Below, in pieces: positions 16,598 to 24,144 of a DNA stretch of 33,116 nt. This DNA is from an uncultured Treponema sp. (GTDB lineage Bacteria; Spirochaetota; Spirochaetia; Treponematales; Treponemataceae). The translations under genes were made by a program, and so were the position numbers. Numbering within the stretch: the stretch's first letter is position 1; each line of letters begins with the position of its first letter. Under the pieces are notes generated by a model. The model searched no databases, was not told the DNA's origin, and worked only from the letters and a program-made list of their open reading frames with translations. Where the stretch lies: NCBI GenBank assembly GCA_937885475.1, contig CAKZZR010000031.1:1-33116 (forward strand), written 5' to 3'.

Positions 16598-16626
16598 ACT
16601 ATAACAAAAATGACGAAAAGAATCAA
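16598..16626 (-). promoter_or_regulatory. Promoter of rpsU
   Basis: On the minus strand a TTGATT -35 box (16621-16626) and a TATAGT -10 box (16598-16603) are separated by exactly 17 nt. This predicts a leader of about 35-40 nt containing the strong AGGAGG ribosome site. The composite repeat begins just upstream of the -35 box. Confidence 0.65.
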
Positions 16627-16634
16627 CAGGCCGC

Positions 16635-16747
16635 GCTGACAAAATCAGGGCAAACGCATTATAGAATTTCGGAATTACAAAAGTGCAATTTTTCGCTCGC
16701 TTTATATGTTCGGAATTATAATGCGTTTGCCATGCTGACAAAATGAG
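16635..16747. repeat. Composite repeat: direct repeats flanking a 15-bp inverted repeat
   Basis: The outer direct copies are GCTGACAAAATCAG (16635-16648) and GCTGACAAAATGAG (16734-16747), 13 of 14 bases identical. Between them lie perfect inverted arms GGCAAACGCATTATA (16649-16663) and TATAATGCGTTTGCC (16717-16731). Inside these, TTCGGAATTA occurs twice in direct orientation (16668-16677 and 16709-16718). The layout resembles a tiny MITE-like element with flanking duplications, or a multi-site regulator-binding region upstream of rpsU. No coding content. Confidence 0.75.
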
Positions 16748-16807
16748 CGCGCCTTCTCCATTCATGCGGAAGGATTCATGCCCCTTGCCGCTTGCGGCGT
16801 GATTCGT

Positions 16808-18040
16808 TCATTCAGCGAACGCGGCGTCAAGCTCTGCCTGCGCCTCCTTCAACCCCGCTTCAACGGAACGCTCGCCGTCAAAAATCATGCGCATACGTTT
16901 TCCAAGAATCGTATAGAAGTCGTTCCAGCGCACCATTGTCGGGCGGTATACGCCGCTTTCAAGCGCCTTGCACACAACCTTGTATTCCGGGTAATTCTTA
17001 AGGATTTCCGGGTCGTCGCGAAGGCTTGAATAGCGGCACGGCACGCCCCCCTTTGAGATAGATTTTTTCTGATTTTCCGAATCCATAAGGAATTCAACCA
17101 GCTTTGCGCCGTATTCCTTGAACTGACTGTTCTGCGGCACGCCTATTGTCCATACGCCGTAAATATTGGCGTTGTGCGGCTCGCCGTCCTTGTCGAATTT
17201 TCCGGTAAGAGCCACGTAATCCATGGAGGAATTGCGGGTCGGCGTGTACCAGCCCGGCCAGCCCACGCACATAGTGCCTGACTTGTTTGCGATGGCGGCA
17301 ATGACGTCGTCCTTTTTTGCGGCGCGACCGGTTTCTATCAGTTCAAGATACACGTCCATCGCCCTTTTGAATTCCGGCGTGTTTACCGTAGGACGGTTAT
17401 CTGCGTCAACAACCCAGCCGCCGCACGAAAGCAGAATCGGAAGGAAGTCGACCACAATATTGTTTTCTGTGTCGCCGCGGTACATGAATCCAAAGTTATG
17501 ACGCTTTTTTGCAAAGCGGCAGATTTCAAGGATGTCCTCAAGCGACTGAAGCTGCTCTGCCGTATAGCCAGCCTCCTTTACAAGCAGCGTGCTGTAAAGC
17601 AGAACAGTTACGTTTCCGTAGTATGGCGCAAGGTACAAGCCCTCGCCGGAATAGCAGACCGCCTTTGTTGCAGGAATGATGTCGTCGTCAAGGTCGTAGC
17701 CGTAGTCCTTCAAGTTCGCAAGCACGCCCTTTGCCATGTATTCCGCCTTCCATGAGCTGTCCACCATACAAAAGTCATAGTCACCTATCTCCGCAGAGGC
17801 ATTTTCGGCAACCTTCGTATGAAGGTCATCCTCAGAAAATTCAATTATATTGCAGTGAACGTTATGCGTGCGTTCAAATTCCGGCACAAAACGCTTTACC
17901 ACGTCGGCGTAGGTTCCGCCTCTGAGCGCAAGGTTCATAGTGACAAGCGGCTTTGAATTGTTCTTTGCGGAGAATTTTGAGCAGCCCGAAAGTCCGAGCG
18001 CAAGAAATGCAAGGGCAGCAAGGTACTGAGTTTTTTTCAT
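16808..18040 (-). CDS. Extracellular solute-binding lipoprotein (sugar ABC family 1 type)
   Basis: A 410-residue substrate-binding protein. The N-terminus (YLAALAFLALGLSGCSK) has a lipobox with the lipidated cysteine at residue 20, so it should be anchored to a membrane facing the periplasm. The mature sequence follows the family 1 (maltose/multiple-sugar) pattern, with FVPEFERTHNV near the start, DYDFCMVDSSWKAEYMAKG, and a tryptophan-rich GTMCVGWPGWYTP segment. In sugar transporters two permeases and an ATPase normally accompany it; here none is present. Upstream in the same strand and close by (30 nt) are an HD-GYP protein and a GGDEF protein, suggesting that it feeds a sensory pathway or serves permeases encoded elsewhere. 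The ATG follows GAGGAGCTTTT. The ligand cannot be told from sequence. Confidence 0.87.
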   Translation of the reverse strand: MKKTQYLAALAFLALGLSGCSKFSAKNNSKPLVTMNLALRGGTYADVVKRFVPEFERTHNVHCNIIEFSEDDLHTKVAENASAEIGDYDFCMVDSSWKAEYMAKGVLANLKDYGYDLDDDIIPATKAVCYSGEGLYLAPYYGNVTVLLYSTLLVKEAGYTAEQLQSLEDILEICRFAKKRHNFGFMYRGDTENNIVVDFLPILLSCGGWVVDADNRPTVNTPEFKRAMDVYLELIETGRAAKKDDVIAAIANKSGTMCVGWPGWYTPTRNSSMDYVALTGKFDKDGEPHNANIYGVWTIGVPQNSQFKEYGAKLVEFLMDSENQKKSISKGGVPCRYSSLRDDPEILKNYPEYKVVCKALESGVYRPTMVRWNDFYTILGKRMRMIFDGERSVEAGLKEAQAELDAAFAE

Positions 18041-18070
18041 AAAAGCTCCTCTTCTATTTTTTCTATCGTT

Positions 18071-18991
18071 TTATCTGAAATTTTCCTTTGAATAGCGTTC
18101 CATCGTAAGGCGCACCTCTGCAAGGCAGGCTTCAACCTTGTATTCCGGTATGGAGCAGAACAGCGCCACGATTTTTGGATCGAGCTGCGTTCCGCTCGCA
18201 AGCTTAAGCTCCATCACCGCCTCCTGATAGGAATGAGACGACTTGTAGTTCCGGTTCATCGTAAGGGCGGAATACGTGTCGGCAACGGCAATAATCCGAG
18301 AGGCAAGCGGAATCTGGTTACCCTTGAGCTGGTAGTAGCCGGTTCCGTCCACGCGCTCGTGATGATATTTTATCCACGTGCTTACCTCGTCAAACGAAGG
18401 AATCTCCTGCAGAAGCATGGCACCGATTTCAGGATGCCGGCGCACGAAGCTCCACTCAGAAGCAGAAAGCTTGCCTTTTTTGTCGATTATGTGGCGGGGA
18501 ACGCCCAGCTTTCCCACGTCAAAAAGCAGTGCGGCGTACTGCAGGCTGTCCTGATTAAGCGAGCAGCGCAACCTGAGCGGAAGGTTTCCGTATATAAGCA
18601 TGGTAAGCTCCATGACGTACAGCGAATGCCCGTCAAGGTTTGCGTCGCCCGCCTCTATCACGCCGATAAGCGCCTTTATGAGCCGCTGAGTACGAAGCTT
18701 TACAATTCTATATCTGCTGAACGTGCCTGCGCTGAACACTGTGAGCATGAGGGTTGAAAGAAAAATCGTTATGCCCACAATTTCATCCACGTAATGGAGC
18801 GTGTACATGTACAAAAACAGCGCGGTCGTTGCAATCATGATTAAAAAAATAAGGATGGAAAGCGACGCGCGTTTTTTAGAAAGCTTAAGAAGCGCATCCG
18901 CATGAAAAATTCCGCTCACAAGATACTGAAGTATATTGAAAATCATTATCACAACGGAAAGAAGAATCAGAAACTGCGATACGTGAATCAT
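18071..18991 (-). CDS. Membrane HD-GYP-type protein with a damaged HD motif
   Basis: A 306-residue protein with three hydrophobic helices (about 5-28, 44-63, 69-90) and a C-terminal HD-GYP domain (about 105-285). Most signature positions remain: GHS at 121-123, KLGVP, RHPEIG, YHHERVDGTGY and ADTYSALTMNR. The defining HD pair reads F157-D158 (ALLFDVGK in place of ALLHDIGK), so one metal ligand is lost and the domain may have weak or no phosphodiesterase activity, or act as a binding or regulatory partner. It overlaps the GGDEF gene by 4 nt (ATGA), implying translational coupling, and the solute-binding protein gene follows after 30 nt. Residual activity with other metals is possible. Confidence 0.88.
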   Translation of the reverse strand: MIHVSQFLILLSVVIMIFNILQYLVSGIFHADALLKLSKKRASLSILIFLIMIATTALFLYMYTLHYVDEIVGITIFLSTLMLTVFSAGTFSRYRIVKLRTQRLIKALIGVIEAGDANLDGHSLYVMELTMLIYGNLPLRLRCSLNQDSLQYAALLFDVGKLGVPRHIIDKKGKLSASEWSFVRRHPEIGAMLLQEIPSFDEVSTWIKYHHERVDGTGYYQLKGNQIPLASRIIAVADTYSALTMNRNYKSSHSYQEAVMELKLASGTQLDPKIVALFCSIPEYKVEACLAEVRLTMERYSKENFR

Positions 18992-20166
18992 GCTTCTGCC
19001 TCCGCTTCGTGCGCTTCATCCTCGTAAAAATGAATCTGGTTCTTGCCAGTCCGCTTTGACTTGTAGAGCGCCGTATCAGCCCGCTTGTAGGCGGCGTCCA
19101 TGTCATATTCATCATTCTGAACGAGCGTGGCACCCAGAGATGCGTGAATTCCGTTCAGAGGTCCGTCTGAAATGCCGTTCAGCGCGGTAAGGAGCGATTT
19201 GAGCTTTTCTTTTACGGTGTCAAGGTCTTTTTCCGCACAGAACAGGACGATGAATTCGTCGCCACCAAGCCGCCCCACGATAGGCTTTATCGACTTGAAG
19301 TCGCAGGAAACGACAACGTCCTTGTCGCTCTCCTTTCCAAGGTCAAACAGACTGAGCATCGTCTTTCCTGTAAGCTGAATCGCCTTGTCGCCCATCTGAT
19401 GCCCGAAGGTGTCGTTTATCTGCTTGAAGCCGTCCAGATCAATGAGGCACAGGACGTTGCAGCCCTTCTCGTTCCGTCTGAGCGTTTTTTCTGAGACAGA
19501 AAAGAAATAGCCGCGGTTCAACAGCCCGGAAAGCGCGTCAAAACTGCTTTTTATCTCAAGCTCGCGCTGAATGAGCAGGTTCTGGCGGTACAGAATGAAC
19601 TGGGAGAGCCGGTTCCGCTGGAACATATAGTGCAGCCCCAGCGAAATGGTCAGCACGATAGCAAGATTGTACGTGTCGTTGTATGCGATGGAAAAGGTTT
19701 TGTAGCGGTACGAGCAGTAGATGAAAATGCCGCTTGCAACAATGAGCGTCGCCGTAATCCTCCACATCGTGTGTATGTACATGAGCGATATGAGCGTTAT
19801 AAGAATCAAGTAGATGACCGCCGGCATGTACGGGTGCGCCTTTGAGACGAGGATTCCGTAGGAAAGCAGTATTGCTATGCTCGTGTATACCAGCAGGAAG
19901 TCATATTTTGCGGAAAACTTCTTCAGAAAAATCAGGATGCACTCAAAAATCACAGAGATGGCAAAATAGACTGCATAAAAGCCTACCCGCTCCTGCGTGA
20001 CTCCAAAAAGGTTCATGCCCGAAAAAAGGATGTAGCACAGAACCATGATGGCAAACCAGGTGTTCAAAAGCAGAATCTGAGTTCGGTTCGCCTTTGAGAC
20101 CATCCCGCGCGAGTCAAGGTACGTGTCCTTGTCATATCCATAATAATCAAACGAATTCAAATGCAT
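18988..20166 (-). CDS. Membrane-bound GGDEF diguanylate cyclase
   Basis: A 392-residue protein with about six membrane helices (about 30-205) and a C-terminal GGDEF domain (about 210-380). The active loop RLGGDEFIVLF is canonical, and the first metal region, LIDLDGFKQINDTFGHQMGD, is intact, so synthesis of cyclic di-GMP from GTP is expected. The inhibitory RxxD site that would lie five residues before GGDEF is not present (KPIVG instead), so product feedback is probably absent. The membrane part is not a recognised named sensor by eye. It is the first gene of the operon with the degenerate HD-GYP and the solute-binding lipoprotein. A promoter is visible upstream (20197-20224). Confidence 0.92.
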   Translation of the reverse strand: MHLNSFDYYGYDKDTYLDSRGMVSKANRTQILLLNTWFAIMVLCYILFSGMNLFGVTQERVGFYAVYFAISVIFECILIFLKKFSAKYDFLLVYTSIAILLSYGILVSKAHPYMPAVIYLILITLISLMYIHTMWRITATLIVASGIFIYCSYRYKTFSIAYNDTYNLAIVLTISLGLHYMFQRNRLSQFILYRQNLLIQRELEIKSSFDALSGLLNRGYFFSVSEKTLRRNEKGCNVLCLIDLDGFKQINDTFGHQMGDKAIQLTGKTMLSLFDLGKESDKDVVVSCDFKSIKPIVGRLGGDEFIVLFCAEKDLDTVKEKLKSLLTALNGISDGPLNGIHASLGATLVQNDEYDMDAAYKRADTALYKSKRTGKNQIHFYEDEAHEAEAEA

Positions 20167-20196
20167 AGCATTACCGCCCTAAAACTTCCGGTTTAA

Positions 20197-20224
20197 ATTA
20201 TACCTCACATAGGAAAAATTCAAA
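20197..20224 (-). promoter_or_regulatory. Promoter of the GGDEF/HD-GYP/solute-binding operon
   Basis: On the minus strand, TTTGAA (20219-20224) and a perfect TATAAT (20197-20202) are separated by 16 nt, placing the start about 25 nt before the GGDEF start codon. A moderate AGGGCGG ribosome site lies in between. It sits just after the end of the AddA gene, with no clear terminator between. Confidence 0.6.
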
Positions 20225-20247
20225 GTTTTTTTTTAATGCAAAAGGGA

Positions 20248-23200
20248 CTAGAATTCAGCGGAGATGTCAATCGTTTTGTCAAAGCGCAGGTAGTACAGAT
20301 AGCAGCGGAACGCTCCTTCATGCGGAACAAGGTCGCGCGCGGCATCGCGGTAGCACTTCTGCTGAAGAAAATGCTCCTCCGGGCGGATGTGGCGGTCGGT
20401 CTTGTAGTCCACGATGACAAAGTTGCCGTCCTCTGCCTCGTAGATAAGGTCGATTGAGCCGCGCAGAAGCGCCGTGCCGTTAAAGAAGGTGAACTCGTAT
20501 TCCGCTTCGGCAAGCCGTCCTGCATTGCGCGCGGAACGGAATGCCGAAAAATGCGTGTTATTGCGGAATTCTGTACACATTTTCATACATATTGAGATAA
20601 TTTTTTGCTTATCTTCCGCAGAAAGGTTCTTAAAAAGCGGCTCCGCAGGAAGATATTCGTTAACATCCACGCCAAGCGCCTGCTTGCACAGGTAATCATG
20701 CACGAGCGTTCCGAAGTCCGCAGGCGTAAAGGCTACACCTGGAAGCGCGTTCGCGTCAGCCTGCACATCCGGCTCCCCGCTCCGTTCGTCCGCCATGGCA
20801 TCGTATTTTCTGAGGATTTCAGAAAGCCCGGCGTATTCGTCGCGGCAGTCGTCAACTTGCGCGTCGTCAAACGGCATCAGAAGCTGGCTGTTTTGGCTTG
20901 AATTCTTTGCCGGAACGCTGGAGGCGGCATTCGTGCTGCCATCGCTACAGGCCTTTCCCGCACCAGCACCTGCACCCGCGTTTTGAGCCTCCTCCCGCAG
21001 CTTGCTTGGGGCAAGGCGCGGAATTGTGTGGCATTCTGCGTCAAACGGCTCGCATTCCGTTCCGTTCAAAAGCGCGTTGGAAAGGACGCGTCCGCGCACT
21101 GCAAACGGCTGTTCCGCCGTCCGTGCGATTCCCGCATAGGTTACAGGCTCTATCTGCTGGTAGTCAAAGGGCGCGCCCGGCGCGTATTCCGCGTTCTCAA
21201 GGGCGTAGTCCGTATTCGTCTCAGAGGTGCTTTCCGGGTACAGGGCGGCGGTCATGTCCGTAACAAGGCGAAAGCCCTTTTCTGACAGGTCAAGCGCGTC
21301 GATCCTTCCCAGAATGAACACGTCCTTTATTGCCCGGGTGAGCGCAACGTAGATAAGGCGTCGGAATTCCGCAAGCTCCTTGCCGTCCTCAAGCGTCTTT
21401 TGCCGCAGGGCAAAGAAATTCTTGCTTCCGTCCGTCGGTTTGAGCGACAGCCCGCTTTGCTCAGAGTAAAAAACCGCGTCAACGTCTGCCTTGCGGCGCA
21501 CATTCGTACAGCCAAGCACATATACGTGGTCAAACTGAAGTCCCTTGCTCTTGTGGATTGTCATAATCTGAACCGCCTGACTCCGCTCCAGCGGATAGCG
21601 CACGTTCGCCGCGTCAATGTCGCTGTCATCGGAGCGCATGGACTTTTTAAGGCGCTCCAGCTCGTCAATGAACCAGGAAACGCTCTTTCCCTCGCTGTCG
21701 CAGGTTCGGGCAAGCTCAAACAGCATGTCAAAATGCTCCGCACAAAGCCGCGCCCGCTCAGAAAGCAGCGTCTCGTATTTGTAGCCGCGGTCGTGCCACA
21801 GCGTGGTGAGCGTTTCTGTAAGCGGATTCTGAAGCACCGGCTTTTTGATTTCTTCATAGAATGCGCGGGCGCTCAAAAAGCGCTGGAATTCCTCTGGGCG
21901 GAGCGCGTCCTGCATGAGCTTGTCGGCACTGCGCTCAGATGGATTGAACACAAAGTCCGGTTCGTCGTGACCGTGGAAATGGATGTCAACAAGGAATGAA
22001 AGCACGATTTCCGCCGCGTTCTCACTCAGTCCGCAGAATGGCGAGCAAAGATAGGCTGCAAACGCGTTTGTGTCTGAGGGATACACGCACAGGCGCAAAA
22101 AATTGTATATGTCGTTGATTACGCCTTCCTCAAAAATATTCTTGAACTGGTCAACCTGAAACGGAATGTTAAAAAGTCCAAGGTATTTGGTTATGTCGCT
22201 ACGATGCGAGCGGGATTTGTCAAGGATGGCAAAGGAATTCCACTTCCATTTGCTTTTTGGAAGCCCCTTGAAGTCGCGCGAAGCGGTCTCGTAAATCGAT
22301 TTTGCGATAAAATAGCCAAGCTGCTCGTTCTTTGGAATGTAGAACGGAGCCTCATCCTCGTTTGCATTCATGAGACGTTCGTTTATAAGCCGCACGTGAA
22401 CGGGAACATTTTGCGCCGTCAGCGCAGGAAGCTCCTCAAGTCCGTTTTTATGCGCGTCCGTCGCGTAGTGCGCCTCAAAATCCGCAAGTCCTTCAGGAGT
22501 AAGAAAGATTCCGCTTCCGTCCTTAAAGAACATGTTGAACGCCTGAATCAGCGGCGGCTCTGAACGGTAATTGAACGACATGGGAACAAGCTTGTTTTCC
22601 GTCGTAAGCTTGTTAAAAACCGAGACATCCGCATTCCTGAATTTATAAATTGACTGCTTTTCGTCGCCAACAAAGAACAGCTTTTCCATGTCGCGCTCGC
22701 CGGTAAGCAGCGCATGAAGCGATTCCGGATCGGTTCCGTCCGGCGTGATGACACAGGTTGAATCCGCAGACTCAAAGGCTCCGTCCTTAAGCGAAAGCAG
22801 GTACAGCAGGTCGCGGTTTTTTGCGTTGTTGTCCTGGAACTCGTCAATCATGATTTTTTTATAGGCGCGCTTTTCGGTGTTGCGTACGTCCTCGTTCTCA
22901 AGCAGAACCTTGAGCGCAAGCTCCGTAACGTCGTTGAACGAAAGCGCCCCGCTCTGCCGCTTAGACTCATTCACCTGGTGCAGGAACGCGTCTAAAAGCG
23001 CCATGAATTCCTTCTGCTCGCGGTACGTCCGTATGAACGCTATGAGCGAAAGAATCTCCGCACGGAGCGCGGCATCGTCGTCCTTTGATTTGGTAAGCGG
23101 TGCCAGAGCCTTGTTGACGGCGCTGATTTTTCCGGTCATGGCGCTGAGCTGCTTTGCTCCGTCAATGATTCTGAGCACGGAATCGGTCTGCGGAAGAATG

Positions 23201-24144
23201 CTCTGGTAGCGCGCGTCAAAATCCTGAGGCGAAATGCCGTCAATTGAGCCAATCTCGTTCTCCGCATTCTGAATGAAGTCCAGGGCGCTCTGAACCCACG
23301 CCTGATATTTCTTGTTGCCAAAGTCCTTGTGCGTCTCAAGCGTATTCCTAAAGGTCTCAAGGAATTCCACAAGGGAGCCGCTTTCTGCCGTGCAGAGCGA
23401 TTTGTTCCATGCGGTGGCGATAAGCGCCGCCTGATGCGCAAACTGGTCAGAAAACCAGCCGTCCTCTGTGGCGACCGAAGTATGGTCAAGAATGCTGCGG
23501 GCAAAAACGCGTTCCGCAAAATTCTGGATGTTTCCCGGCTTGCAGAATGCGGCTATTCCTGGATTCTCACAGTGCGAAAGCACAAAACTGAACGCCTGAT
23601 TTTTTATGTCGCGCTGAGTGTCCGATGTTCCCACGGTAAAATCCGGGCTTATGCCGTAGCGGTTCGCGCATTGGCGCACGATGCTTCCGCAGTACGAGTC
23701 CAACGTCTGAATATGGGCGTTGGCAAAATCAAGCAGCGCCTCTCGTGCGCGCCACCTTTTGTCCTCTGTCAAATCCCTTTCCGCCTCCCGAAAGGCGCTC
23801 ACCAAAGCCGGCGTAATGCGTTCCTCCTGGAGCTTTCGCACGTTCATAAAAAAATCCCGCAGTTCTGCGTCGGTCTTGGCGGTGTATTCGGCAAAATAGC
23901 GGAGCGTTCCGTAAATGCGCTGATACATTTCGCTTGCAGCCTTGTCTGTAAACGTGAGCGTAAGGATTTCGCTCGCCTTTATTCCCTTTGAGATGACAAG
24001 CCAAGCAAAGCGCGTTGCAAGCACCTGGGTTTTTCCAGAGCCGGCACCGGCGGCAATTACGGCGTTTTCCGTAGTGAAGCAGACGGTTCGCTGCGCGCTG
24101 TCAAGCGGGCGTTCTATTATGTCAAGGTATGGAAAGTCGTTCAT
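20248..24144 (-). CDS. addA: AddA/RecB-like UvrD-family helicase-nuclease
   Basis: A 1,298-residue superfamily 1 helicase fused to a C-terminal nuclease. Helicase motifs visible are Walker A GAGSGKT (33-39), TLTFTDKAA (motif Ia), IDEFQD (motif II, near residue 430), VGDEKQSIYKFR (motif III), TIHKSKGLQFDHV (motif V) and YVALTRA (motif VI). The C-terminal PD-(D/E)XK nuclease has DYK (D1246, K1248) preceded by GSIDLIY and followed by QQKCYRDA. This is the domain order of AddA, which with AddB processes double-strand breaks for RecA loading and degrades foreign linear DNA. A low-complexity Gly/Ala/Ser/Asn-rich stretch lies before the nuclease. Its start overlaps the AddB stop by 4 nt. The complex partner is next to it, so AddAB is preferred over RecB. 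Confidence 0.92.
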   Translation of the reverse strand: MNDFPYLDIIERPLDSAQRTVCFTTENAVIAAGAGSGKTQVLATRFAWLVISKGIKASEILTLTFTDKAASEMYQRIYGTLRYFAEYTAKTDAELRDFFMNVRKLQEERITPALVSAFREAERDLTEDKRWRAREALLDFANAHIQTLDSYCGSIVRQCANRYGISPDFTVGTSDTQRDIKNQAFSFVLSHCENPGIAAFCKPGNIQNFAERVFARSILDHTSVATEDGWFSDQFAHQAALIATAWNKSLCTAESGSLVEFLETFRNTLETHKDFGNKKYQAWVQSALDFIQNAENEIGSIDGISPQDFDARYQSILPQTDSVLRIIDGAKQLSAMTGKISAVNKALAPLTKSKDDDAALRAEILSLIAFIRTYREQKEFMALLDAFLHQVNESKRQSGALSFNDVTELALKVLLENEDVRNTEKRAYKKIMIDEFQDNNAKNRDLLYLLSLKDGAFESADSTCVITPDGTDPESLHALLTGERDMEKLFFVGDEKQSIYKFRNADVSVFNKLTTENKLVPMSFNYRSEPPLIQAFNMFFKDGSGIFLTPEGLADFEAHYATDAHKNGLEELPALTAQNVPVHVRLINERLMNANEDEAPFYIPKNEQLGYFIAKSIYETASRDFKGLPKSKWKWNSFAILDKSRSHRSDITKYLGLFNIPFQVDQFKNIFEEGVINDIYNFLRLCVYPSDTNAFAAYLCSPFCGLSENAAEIVLSFLVDIHFHGHDEPDFVFNPSERSADKLMQDALRPEEFQRFLSARAFYEEIKKPVLQNPLTETLTTLWHDRGYKYETLLSERARLCAEHFDMLFELARTCDSEGKSVSWFIDELERLKKSMRSDDSDIDAANVRYPLERSQAVQIMTIHKSKGLQFDHVYVLGCTNVRRKADVDAVFYSEQSGLSLKPTDGSKNFFALRQKTLEDGKELAEFRRLIYVALTRAIKDVFILGRIDALDLSEKGFRLVTDMTAALYPESTSETNTDYALENAEYAPGAPFDYQQIEPVTYAGIARTAEQPFAVRGRVLSNALLNGTECEPFDAECHTIPRLAPSKLREEAQNAGAGAGAGKACSDGSTNAASSVPAKNSSQNSQLLMPFDDAQVDDCRDEYAGLSEILRKYDAMADERSGEPDVQADANALPGVAFTPADFGTLVHDYLCKQALGVDVNEYLPAEPLFKNLSAEDKQKIISICMKMCTEFRNNTHFSAFRSARNAGRLAEAEYEFTFFNGTALLRGSIDLIYEAEDGNFVIVDYKTDRHIRPEEHFLQQKCYRDAARDLVPHEGAFRCYLYYLRFDKTIDISAEF

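Noticed and set aside
16562..16765. A 67-codon open frame across the repeat upstream of rpsU
   Set aside because: It translates both copies of the direct repeat and overlaps the rpsU promoter and ribosome site, so it is explained by the repeat and not by a gene.
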